The translations under genes were made by a program, and so were the position numbers. Below the pieces are notes generated by a model. It had not been told where the DNA came from, searched no databases, and worked only from the letters and a program-made list of their open reading frames with translations. From the NCBI RefSeq assembly GCF_000372485.1, contig NZ_AQVA01000009.1:1-64000 (forward strand): a stretch of DNA of 64,000 nt. The letters are read 5' to 3'. Origin of the DNA: Oenococcus oeni DSM 20252 = AWRIB129 (lineage in GTDB: Bacteria; Bacillota; Bacilli; Lactobacillales; Lactobacillaceae). Positions 40,664-48,462 of the stretch are shown piece by piece (within the stretch, counting starts at the first letter, position 1; every line of letters starts with the position of its first letter).

Positions 40664-41637
40664 ATGAGGCCGCATTTTTACGCAATCATTAATCAACACG
40701 CTGGTAATTATCGAGGACGTGAAATCTGGCATAAGATACAAGATTATATTATTGGTCTTGATATACGCCTTTCGGTTCTGATTTCATCCTATCCTGGGGC
40801 GCCGAGAGACTATGCTTATGATTTGGCAAGCGACTTGCCCGATAAAAAATCCAATATTGTAATTTTGGCCTTTGGAGGGGATGGAACCCTCCATGAAGTT
40901 CTAAACGGTCTGCTTGACGCGAAACGAAAACATCCCCTGCCGCTGGCTTATATAGCTGCCGGTTCAGGCAATGATTTCGCTCGGGGAGCTAAATTAGAAT
41001 CTGCCCGACATTGGAAAAAAATCTGCAGGAGTTGTTAAAAGTCGATCATTCCAATAATCTGAATATTGGCGTTTATCAACTAAATAATAACCCAAAGAAA
41101 CACTACTTCATGAATAGATTCGGGATCGGATTCGACGGGGCAGTCGTCAACGCAAGCAACAAATCAAAGTTTAAAAAAAGATTCAACTATGTTGGATTTG
41201 GGGCAGTTAGTTACCTAATCTCGGCAATTGCAATGGTTTTTCAAGCAAAATCATATTCAGCGGAATTCGAGGGCAACAATCTGCAAAAGAAATTTCCCAA
41301 CGCTTTTCTAATGACCGTGACCAATCATCCATATTTTGGCGGTGGAATCAAGATTGCCCCCGATGAGAAAATTGAGATGCACAACTTAAAACTGGTTGTT
41401 TTTCAAAAAAATAATTTAATTCAACTAATCGGTAATTTGCTGACAATCGTATTCGGATCTTTTCAATACAAAATGAAATCAGTCTACAACAAAACTTTAA
41501 AAGATGATTTCAGCTTAAATGTCGATTCCAAACAGTTAGCTCAAATTGATGGCCAGGTCTTGAATGAAAATTCTTTTCAATTAAATTTTTCTCGAACAAC
41601 ATATCCTTTTTGGATACCGACAAAATCCGAAAAATAA
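40664..41637 (+). pseudogene. dagK: Diacylglycerol kinase family lipid kinase, frameshifted
   Basis: The first frame (40664-41038) holds the start and the kinase motifs ILAFGGDGTLHEVLNG and YIAAGSGNDFARG, then stops after an A7 run (41015-41021). A shifted frame opening at 41011 continues KNLQELLKV, NRFGIGFDGAVVNAS, GVTNHPYFGGGI-like sequence (TVTNHPYFGGGIKIAP) and IDGQVL. With one extra A in the run the two join as WKKNLQELL, giving the usual length of about 320. DagK/YegS kinases phosphorylate diacylglycerol in lipid recycling. The break is a single homopolymer deletion. Confidence 0.85.
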
Positions 41638-41672
41638 TATAAACGAATGAAGCAATCGCTACCACAGACCGT

Positions 41673-41701
41673 TTGTACTGACGATCGTTGTACAATATTA
41701 T
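41673..41701 (+). promoter_or_regulatory. Promoter with inverted repeat before the Rrf2 gene
   Basis: -35 TTGTAC (41673-41678), 17-bp spacer, -10 TATTAT (41696-41701). TTGTAC and GTACAA (41690-41695) form an inverted repeat spanning the spacer, the likely autoregulatory site of the Rrf2 protein. Confidence 0.7.
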
Positions 41702-41716
41702 TCAGGAGAGGTTTTA

Positions 41717-42157
41717 ATGGCCAACACTCAATTAAGCGATGCGACTCATGTTTTAGTTTATATTGCTCTGCACAAAAACAAACAATCCGTTAAAAGTTCC
41801 GAAATTGCGGTTAGTTTGCAAACGGCCCCCAGTTTAGTTAGAAGAATTATGAGTAAATTAAAAAAAGCTCACTTGTTAAATGCCGTTCAAGGTTCACCTC
41901 AACCGGTCTTGGCAAAGGCTGCTGAGCAAATTACTCTCCAAGAAACATACCTTGCAGTTTCCCAAAAAAGAAATCTATTAAACGTTGATCAAAATACCGA
42001 CATGCTTTGCCCGATCGGTACAGCCATTCCAAAAGTTCTGGATCATTATTATAGAGAAATCCAGACAGCTGCAGAAATGAAAATGGCTGAAATTACACTA
42101 CAAGATATTATTAACGACACTAAAGCGCGGGAGAAACAATTTGATAGCATCAAGTAA
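41717..42157 (+). CDS. Rrf2-family transcriptional regulator
   Basis: This 146-residue protein has an Rrf2 winged helix: LSDATHVLVYIALHK, SSEIAVSLQTAPSLVRRIMSKLKKAHLLNA. It has no Cys cluster for an iron-sulfur centre (a lone Cys is in MLCPIG), so it is of the YwnA/SaiR type. AGGAGAGG precedes the ATG. It probably controls itself through the TTGTAC repeat and possibly the following acetoin reductase gene. Confidence 0.82.
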   Translation: MANTQLSDATHVLVYIALHKNKQSVKSSEIAVSLQTAPSLVRRIMSKLKKAHLLNAVQGSPQPVLAKAAEQITLQETYLAVSQKRNLLNVDQNTDMLCPIGTAIPKVLDHYYREIQTAAEMKMAEITLQDIINDTKAREKQFDSIK

Positions 42158-42264
42158 TTTTCACTATTTTTTAATTTGCATCTTGTTATGAAAATTATCT
42201 TCTGCTAGAATATTTTTTGTGATTTATTTTACAAATATTTATACGGATAAAATTAGAGGCAAAG

Positions 42265-43044
42265 ATGTCAAATAAAGTTGCAATTATTACGGGAGCTGGT
42301 CAAGGAATTGGTAAAGCAATTGCTCAAAGACTGGCAAAAGACGGTTTCAAGACGGGACTGATTGGTAGACATTTAGAAAAAGTCGAAGCAGTGGCAAAAG
42401 AACTAAATGAAGAATATGGTTCCGATACTGCTATAGCCAAAAAAGCCGATGTCTCAAAACGCGACGAAGTTTTTGCAGCTTTTCAAGAAATAAGCGACAA
42501 TTTCGGAGATTTGAATGTTGTCGTCAATAACGCTGGCGTTGCTCCAACCACTCCAATTATGGAAGTCACCGAAGACGATATGGAATGGACCTGGAAAATC
42601 AACGTTGATGGTGTTGTATGGGGAATTCAAGCGGCTGCGACCATTTTTAAGAAATTCAATCACGCTGGAAAAATCATCAACGCTACCTCCCAAGCCGGAG
42701 TTCAAGGCAATCCAGATTTAACCGCTTACGGATCGACAAAATTTGCGATTCGTGGAATTACTCAAACAACTGCCAAAGAGTTGGCTAAATTTGGTATTAC
42801 TGTTAATGCTTACGCACCTGGAATTGTAAAAACACCAATGATGGAAGACATTGCGCACGAAGTCGGCAAGAATGCCGGAAAAGACGACGACTGGGGAATG
42901 AATCAATTTGCCAAAGGAATCGCCTTGGGTAGAATTTCCGAACCGGAAGATGTTGCCAATGCAGTTGGCTTTCTAGCAAGTTCTGATTCGAATTATGTTA
43001 CCGGTCAAACAATCGTCGTTGATGGAGGTATGGTTTTCAACTAA
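42265..43044 (+). CDS. butA: (S)-acetoin-forming diacetyl reductase / butanediol dehydrogenase
   Basis: This 259-residue SDR has loop GAGQGIGKAIA, NNAGVAPTTP, catalytic Ser in INATSQAGV and YGSTKFA. The sequence GNPDLTAYGSTKFAIRG and the Asn/Lys-rich region before LGRISEPEDVANAV match diacetyl/acetoin reductases. It converts diacetyl to (S)-acetoin and acetoin to butanediol with NADH, an end step of citrate and pyruvate overflow in lactic acid bacteria. GAGG stands near the ATG; a terminator follows. The gene is intact. Confidence 0.88.
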   Translation: MSNKVAIITGAGQGIGKAIAQRLAKDGFKTGLIGRHLEKVEAVAKELNEEYGSDTAIAKKADVSKRDEVFAAFQEISDNFGDLNVVVNNAGVAPTTPIMEVTEDDMEWTWKINVDGVVWGIQAAATIFKKFNHAGKIINATSQAGVQGNPDLTAYGSTKFAIRGITQTTAKELAKFGITVNAYAPGIVKTPMMEDIAHEVGKNAGKDDDWGMNQFAKGIALGRISEPEDVANAVGFLASSDSNYVTGQTIVVDGGMVFN

Positions 43045-43070
43045 AACATTATCAAGAAATCAAGATTAAT

Positions 43071-43105
43071 AAAAAAGGACCACTTTTATAGGTGATTCTT
43101 TTTTT
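43071..43105 (+). terminator. Terminator of the acetoin reductase gene
   Basis: AAAAAAGGACCAC, a short loop, then GGTGATTCTTTTTTT. Confidence 0.7.
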
Positions 43106-43216
43106 ATTGGTCCGAATTAATAAAAAAATCAGTATTTTTTGTTCTTTCGACTCCACAAAGACTGATAATTAATTATCAGCATTTTTGTTGAAATCTTGGA
43201 GGGATAAAACAATAAA

Positions 43217-43579
43217 ATGTCTAAAATTAAAATTGCAACAGCTACTTTATTTTTCAGCAACGGAGAGAAATTAAAAATAACCGAAAATGATAAGTTGGGT
43301 GGTCTGCGGCCTCATAATGCAGATGAAGTTTTTAAAAGGCATGATGAAAGGGTCTATAAAAGCAAAAAAGAATACTTTGATGCTTTCCCAAAAGAATTTT
43401 CCAACCATCTTCTACCGGATTTGTCGGTTGGGGTCGACGCTACCGTTGGATTATTGGACTATATAACCGATTTAATAATTAACTACGGTTTTTTCTATGT
43501 CGGTGACGATATAAAAAATGTTTATTCGACTTCGGCAATCGTTAAGATCCAAAATGCCTTTGAAGAAAGCGAAAATTAA
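43217..43579 (+). CDS. Hypothetical protein
   Basis: This 120-residue, soluble protein starts MSKIKIATATLFFSNGEKLK. It looks alpha/beta with a beta strand pair at the front (TATLFFSNGEKLKITEND) and an acidic end. GGAGGG lies about 12 bases before the ATG. No family recognised. It resembles small phage or regulatory proteins only in size. Confidence 0.6.
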   Translation: MSKIKIATATLFFSNGEKLKITENDKLGGLRPHNADEVFKRHDERVYKSKKEYFDAFPKEFSNHLLPDLSVGVDATVGLLDYITDLIINYGFFYVGDDIKNVYSTSAIVKIQNAFEESEN

Positions 43580-43616
43580 TTTTTTCGTACTTGCATACAA
43601 AATTTAAAATAAAAAA

Positions 43617-43856
43617 TCAGCGTTGAAAGAGCTCGTTAAACTTATGATTCAAAATATCAAAATCAAGATCTTTTTCCAAAAAACGAATTCCATCTGCTGT
43701 TTCCTGACCGCCCCACTGTAATTTGTTAACAGTTCTTTTATAGCTGCCATGAAATTTGGCTTTAAATTGTGCAAGCTTATTCTTATCAAGCATTAAGTAC
43801 TGATAAACCAAAAAATTTTTGTAATCTGGTAATCCTTGATAACAATCTTGATCCAT
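43617..43856 (-). CDS. Hypothetical 79-residue protein under a LytTR-type promoter
   Basis: From the ATG at 43856 (GAGG at 6 bases) the product starts MDQDCYQGLPDYKNFLVYQY and is soluble, rich in Lys, Gln and aromatic residues. No family recognised. Its leader begins at about 43930 from a promoter with tandem 22-bp-period repeats shared with three small RNA loci in the window, so this is the only clear protein gene of that putative regulon. Immunity or competence roles are possible but unproven. Confidence 0.6.
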   Translation of the reverse strand: MDQDCYQGLPDYKNFLVYQYLMLDKNKLAQFKAKFHGSYKRTVNKLQWGGQETADGIRFLEKDLDFDILNHKFNELFQR

Positions 43857-43935
43857 GTTCAACCTCTTTTTAAATCCTCGTCGTAAAATTTTGCAAAAAT
43901 ATTTGTTTCCCCTTTAAACAAGGGCTACGACTATC

Positions 43936-43983
43936 AATATATTTTAAAATCATTAAGCATAAATAAAAGTAAAATTAATCATA
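43936..43983 (-). promoter_or_regulatory. LytTR-type tandem-repeat promoter (R4)
   Basis: Minus-strand repeats TATGATTAAT (43974-43983) and TATGCTTAAT (43952-43961) have a 22-bp period, with 10 bp to the -10 box TATATT (43936-43941). RNA would start near 43930 with TCGTAGCCC, as in R1-R3. Confidence 0.6.
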
Positions 43984-44719
43984 AATAAAAAATATAAAGT
44001 TTTGTTCACATTGATCCGCTGATTCTTCCTGACTGATTTTTTTGGACATGCGATCTTTATGCATTTTCTAAAAATATTAAACTTACAAAAAATTAGACAT
44101 TTGAATAATTTAAAAAAGATTGGCTCCTCCTCGATTTGAAGAAGCTAATCTTTTTTAGCAATTAAAAATTTTTTTTGATTTAATTAAAAAAACAATTTTT
44201 ATAACCAGACCGCTTAATGCAAAAAAATAATTACTACGTTATTGCTCAAAAAACCTGTATAAAAACAATTTTCCAATAATAACGAGTAATTTATCCAGAA
44301 CGATGATGAAAAAGCTAAGATCTTTAATCAATAACGATCAAGGCCTAATCAAGATGATATTGATTTTATCGGAACTGATGATCGCTTAAATTCAATTAAA
44401 TAAAAAGAACGAGAAGAAATTCAAGCCATTTCAAATCATCAATATTCTGGCACAAATAACCAACATATGGTGATTATTCCCGAGGGAAACGGATTTGACA
44501 CCGATCCGACATATTAAAGAGACATAACAAAACCTTTTTTACGGCGTTGCTGTGTATTCGTTATCAAAATAATTCATTCTTAATTTGTTCCTATGTTTAT
44601 TTATTAAAATCAATATATTTTTGTATCTTTCCACTATTACTCGAACGTTTTTCTGTTCTTTATATTTTTGCTTTGAATTTTAATGGTTTTGAAAATAAAG
44701 TTATGCAAAAAAGGACATT
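43984..44719. other. Gene-poor stretch with a terminator and gene debris
   Basis: A clear hairpin lies at 44112-44157. Beyond it, plus-strand fragments such as IDFIGTDDR (near 44350) and frames broken by several stops suggest a decayed gene. No intact coding region seen. Confidence 0.35.
44112..44157. terminator. Terminator hairpin
   Basis: The stem AGATTGGCT/AGCTAATCT is flanked by A6 and T6, usable on both strands. Confidence 0.65.
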
Positions 44720-45732
44720 TTACTTTTTCAAGTTGTGTCTCCTGCCCAGCCAGTAGGCCAAAGCCAGTAACAGAAGAACAATAAGTAAAGCTAAAGAGAA
44801 CCAAATCCATGAATAATTGCGTTTAATGACAATTTTCTTGTTAACACGGGCAGCCATTTTCTTAGAAATTGTAAATTTTCTGGAAAAATTCCAGTTCCGA
44901 GTTCCAGATTGTGCCTCGAGTTTTAAGATATATTTCCCAGCCTTGATACTTTTATCATTTGTGCTAATAGCATAATTAAAATTTGAATTAGGGGCCATCT
45001 GCATATTTGTATTGGAACTTTTAGAAATTACTGTATTCCCATCGCTATCGAGAACCTCGGAAGTTATCTTTAGTTTTCCGAAAACCGTTGGCGTTTGATT
45101 GGAAATTTTAGCTAGAATCACAGGAACTTTATTGATCGATGCTGGTTTTACATTTTCTAAAAGTAACTTGGTATGAACAACTTTGTCTTTTTCAGACAAA
45201 AAGACCGGAACCACTACTGCATAAGTATTTTTTAATTGAATACCACTGCCGCTTTTTTTATCGTTTTGGCTATTTGCTTCTTCTTTAATGTATAATCCAC
45301 CGACAACCGTTCCGGAAAAACTTTTTTTGGAATTTTTATTTTAAAAGTCAGTGTTTTAGACCTACCAGCTTTTAAGCTTGCTCTTTGAACATGACCAGCC
45401 ATTTTTGAAAATAGCAGTTTTCCTTTAACCCTATGACCTGTATTTCTAAGATTATATTGAATTAAACCAGAATCTCCTGTATAAGCAGTGTTGGCTTCAG
45501 CCTTAAATGTTTTCAAAGAACTGCTTGTATTTTTTATAATTAATTTGACCGTCCGTACAGTATTCGGATTTACTTTTAATTCAAAATAATCCCTATGATT
45601 GTTAGCATCTGATTGCACCGGTTTAACCGTAAAACCGGCTTTTGTTTGTGCACTGGCATTGAAACCGTTAATTAACAAAAAACCCAGTAAAGATATCAGA
45701 ATCAAATTGAAATGCAGAAGAAATTTATACAT
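44720..45732 (-). pseudogene. DUF916/DUF3324 (WxL-interacting) cell-surface protein, frameshifted
   Basis: The upstream frame (45232-45732) has a signal peptide and a DUF916 domain (FTVKPVQSDANNHRDYFELK, then KTLTFKIKIPKK) and leaves frame at a T5 run (plus A5 at 45316-45320). With one extra T it reads VFSGTVVGGLYIKEEANSQ and joins the downstream frame (44720-45214), a DUF3324 domain with a C-terminal membrane anchor (WIWFSLALLIVLLLL, then RRHNLKK). The rebuilt protein has the normal length of about 335. Such proteins sit beside WxL proteins and bind peptidoglycan and the WxL partner. A phase-variable off state or an error are both possible. Confidence 0.85.
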
Positions 45733-45816
45733 GAACTTCCTTTAACCTCCCTAACAAAATAAAAAGCCAAAGAAATTGATCTCCGGCTTGCATAAAGAAC
45801 AAAGAAACGAAAACAA

Positions 45817-46392
45817 TTATTCAGCACCTTGAGTTTCAGCGGACGTATTAGCCGTTAATACCCAGTTAACGCTTCCCGAATAAGTGCCAGCTAGAACATT
45901 TGTATCTTGTCCAAGCGTAATCGAAGTATTGCTCGAGCTGAGTGCTTGAGTCAATGTTCCGCCAGTCGATGCAGAATTATCCCAAACCGTACTGGTGGTA
46001 CTTCCATCAGTTGAAGGAGTAATAGAAACATTATTGATAGTCAGTGACGATACATCAAGTGTATTATCTCCATTAGTTAAATCCGTAACTCCAGCTGCAA
46101 GAGACCAACCGTCACCTGAACCGGTATCATCTGTAACCTGGATATTTCCCGCTGTGTCCAAAGGGCTGTTTACGGTCGAGGTTGCATTAGCAATATCACC
46201 AACTCCTAAAGAAGTGAAAGCAAGATCAGGAGTGCTATCTAAAGACAAGCTCCCCGCGGTGACACCTACACTCGTCGTACTAGATCCTGTTGTATCGGCA
46301 TAGGCACTGCTAATTGGGCTAACCAGAGCAAACAGCCCCAATGACAGCGACGCCAATAAGGACAGTGGGGCAATTTTTGATATTTTTTTCAT
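45817..46392 (-). CDS. WxL-domain surface protein
   Basis: This 191-residue exported protein has a signal peptide (residues 1-32, ending SSAYADT), a Ser/Thr/Asp-rich body, the WxL motif in DGWSLAAGVTDL, and the C-terminal GTYSGSVNWVLTA. WxL domains bind the cell wall non-covalently. AGGAG stands 7 bases from the ATG. The next gene downstream is the DUF916/DUF3324 partner. The 105-bp leader is followed by an inverted-repeat-bounded segment and a serine recombinase gene, so expression may switch by inversion. Confidence 0.9.
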   Translation of the reverse strand: MKKISKIAPLSLLASLSLGLFALVSPISSAYADTTGSSTTSVGVTAGSLSLDSTPDLAFTSLGVGDIANATSTVNSPLDTAGNIQVTDDTGSGDGWSLAAGVTDLTNGDNTLDVSSLTINNVSITPSTDGSTTSTVWDNSASTGGTLTQALSSSNTSITLGQDTNVLAGTYSGSVNWVLTANTSAETQGAE

Positions 46393-46496
46393 AAAAAACT
46401 CCTAAGCCATTTTGAAAAGGCTTTCCTTAAATGCAATTATTTTATTAAACGAGATTAACTTTCGGTCATGTGCCATACATTCATGGTCTTCTACAT

Positions 46497-46678
46497 TATG
46501 GGTAGACCCTAAAAATTCGATCCTTATAAAATAATTTTCTTGAAAAAGATCAATATTCTATCAATAATTTTGCTTTTTTAAATTAAAAAGATTGATTTGA
46601 TAAGCTTTAGTGATTTTACTCACTACTAAATTTATTATGCTAAAATTTAGGTGCCTGTATGTTTAGGGTCTACCCATA
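46497..46678. repeat. Candidate invertible promoter segment between 17-bp inverted repeats
   Basis: TATGGGTAGACCCTAAA at 46497-46513 recurs in perfect inverse orientation at 46662-46678, enclosing 148 bp. Each repeat has a GGGT-AG-ACCC dyad with a two-base centre, as in crossover sites of serine recombinases. Inside, minus-strand TTGATC-17-TTTATA (46548-46553, 46525-46530) points to the WxL gene and plus-strand extended -10 TGCTAAAAT points to the recombinase. No target duplication flanks it, so an ordinary MITE is less likely. Confidence 0.7.
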
Positions 46679-46760
46679 GCGCAATTAAAATAAAATTGTT
46701 AAACTGAAATTAATAATCATTACTTTGGAATGTTTAATAAATATTTGGATACTATAAAAA

Positions 46761-47363
46761 ATGAAAATTGCTTATGCACGGGTTTCTTCTCAGGAACAAA
46801 ACTTAGCTCGGCAAATTGCCCGCTTAAAGGCTATTCCAGTTGATCGTATTTTTGCCAAAAAACAATCTGGTAAAAATTTTAGCGAACGAAATAAATTAAA
46901 AAACTTATTATTTTCTCTTAAAAAAGGAGATATTGTATATGTGACCAGTCTTGATCGTTTGGGACGCAACGCTAATGATTTAACTAAATTAATTCAACTA
47001 ATCCGAGAAAAAGGTGCTACATTTCAAAGCCTGGACTTACCGGATTTTTCGGCTATCCCAGATCCGAATTTGCGAAATATGTTAAACGACATATTGTTAA
47101 CTGTTTTCAAATTTCAAGCACAAAGCGAGCGGGAAAGAATTCACGAACGTCAAAGACAAGGAATTGAAATAGCTAAAACAAAAGGAATATACAAGGGTCG
47201 GCCTGTTCTTTATAGTGCTTTAACGAATAATATACATAGACGGTCAATATATTTAGCAATTAAAAAGGACTTAAAAAAAGGTGAATCTGCAATTCGATTA
47301 GCTAAAAAATATGGTGTAAGTCATAGTACGGTTTATCGAATCAAACACGAATTACATTTATGA
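46761..47363 (+). CDS. Serine recombinase (resolvase/invertase family)
   Basis: This 200-residue protein starts MKIAYARVSSQEQNLARQ with the catalytic Ser in RVSS, then YVTSLDRLGRNANDL with the conserved Arg pair region, AQSERERIHERQRQGI, GRPVLYS, and a C-terminal helix-turn-helix (AIRLAKKYGVSHSTVYRIKHEL). The size is that of Hin/Gin-type invertases and Tn3 resolvases. It lies 83 bp from an inverted repeat pair, the natural substrate of an invertase. No Shine-Dalgarno; TACTAT stands five bases before the ATG, so the mRNA may be nearly leaderless. Confidence 0.9.
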   Translation: MKIAYARVSSQEQNLARQIARLKAIPVDRIFAKKQSGKNFSERNKLKNLLFSLKKGDIVYVTSLDRLGRNANDLTKLIQLIREKGATFQSLDLPDFSAIPDPNLRNMLNDILLTVFKFQAQSERERIHERQRQGIEIAKTKGIYKGRPVLYSALTNNIHRRSIYLAIKKDLKKGESAIRLAKKYGVSHSTVYRIKHELHL

Positions 47364-47403
47364 TTAAATTATTGAATATATCGAAAATATAAAATAATGT
47401 TTT

Positions 47404-47438
47404 AAAAAAATCGTCAGGATTGTTTCTAACGATTTTTT
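47404..47438. terminator. Bidirectional terminator
   Basis: AAAAATCGT, a 14-base loop, then ACGATTTTTT, between the recombinase gene and the convergent lipoprotein-like gene. Confidence 0.65.
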
Positions 47439-47442
47439 AAAA

Positions 47443-48462
47443 TTATTCATAAGTGCAAAATAAAACTCTCGAAAAATCGAGAGTTTCCATATCATTCACC
47501 ATAATCATCAGGAGCAGTCCTTGGTCATTAATCTTTTTGGCAATAACCAACGGAACCGTTATTTTTGTACCAGAAGTTACTTTATAAGTGTAATCACCCT
47601 TTGATTTGCCATAAAATTGGATCTTATCATTCTCCAAGATATGTGATCCGTTCATAATCGAAGGATCAAAGGCGACATAGACTATATCATCATAGTCACC
47701 ATTGATCGCAACCCGCAAATCGGTTTCGTCATCACCTTCCAATACCTGAACAACTTCTCCGGTATAAACCACTTTTTGTCCTTTGTATTGATCGGGGTTT
47801 CTGGCCAATGAATCATAAGTTATATCGGATCGATAATCAGCAGAGGAAAAAGCCTCTGTAGATGACGACGAAGACGCTGCAGTTGATGAGGAGCTCGAAC
47901 TACTCGAGGTTGTCTTTTTCTTTGAAGATAGGCTTTTGATATACCGTGACATTGCTCCATTCACGACCAATGTGGTATAGCCAAATTTGCCTGCCTTTTT
48001 AAGAATATTTTTTGAAATCTCGGGCGAAGTCCATTTCTTTTGATAATTGGTTACGGCCAAAATAGAAGTTTTCGTTTTATCTCCACTTTTGGGATCAACA
48101 GAATTAGTTATACCTATCGGATCAACTACAACAGAGAATTTCCCATTGCTAACTTTTGCCCAACCTGCTCCAGCTACGGATTCACCTGCTGTAAATCCGT
48201 AATTCAGGTTACTTTGACTATATGGAGTAACAATTATTTTAGAACCATTAGGAGCTGAAGTTGTTCCTTTAAGTAACCAAGTGTAATAACTATTTGATTT
48301 CACAGAAGTTATTTTTGTTTGGTAAACTCTATACTTCCCTGCTTGATAACTCTCACTATTTTTTACCATTGTAAAAACAGTTAATAGAGCAATCACGGCT
48401 AAAGCAACAAGGACCAACCAAAACCACCATTGTTTGTAAAACGATTTATTTATTTTTTTCAT
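47443..48462 (-). CDS. Membrane-anchored extracellular protein with tRNA_anti/OB-like domain
   Basis: From the ATG at 48462 (GGAGAGGG ahead), 339 residues: basic N-terminus, one membrane helix (WWFWLVLVALAVIALLTVF), an extracellular region, a Ser-rich linker (about 195-215), then a domain (DYRSDITYDSLARNPDQYKG, QKVVYTGEVVQVLEGDDETD, DKIQFYGKSKGDYTY) of the tRNA_anti-like OB type found in Gram-positive surface proteins. The last 15 or so codons run through a terminator hairpin (47463-47486), so the true stop may once have been earlier. Function unknown. Confidence 0.7.
   Translation of the reverse strand: MKKINKSFYKQWWFWLVLVALAVIALLTVFTMVKNSESYQAGKYRVYQTKITSVKSNSYYTWLLKGTTSAPNGSKIIVTPYSQSNLNYGFTAGESVAGAGWAKVSNGKFSVVVDPIGITNSVDPKSGDKTKTSILAVTNYQKKWTSPEISKNILKKAGKFGYTTLVVNGAMSRYIKSLSSKKKTTSSSSSSSSTAASSSSSTEAFSSADYRSDITYDSLARNPDQYKGQKVVYTGEVVQVLEGDDETDLRVAINGDYDDIVYVAFDPSIMNGSHILENDKIQFYGKSKGDYTYKVTSGTKITVPLVIAKKINDQGLLLMIMVNDMETLDFSRVLFCTYE
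47463..47486 (-). terminator. Terminator inside the 3' end of the preceding coding frame
   Basis: The perfect stem AAACTCTCG/CGAGAGTTT is followed by TTATTTT on the minus strand. It overlaps the last codons of the 47443-48462 gene. Confidence 0.75.

Noticed and set aside
44547-44756. Plus-strand frame of 69 codons
   Set aside because: Hydrophobic through AT bias only, overlaps the end of the DUF3324 frame and has no ribosome site.
45995-46303. Plus-strand frame opposite the WxL gene
   Set aside because: A mirror of the low-complexity Ser/Thr-rich coding region on the other strand.
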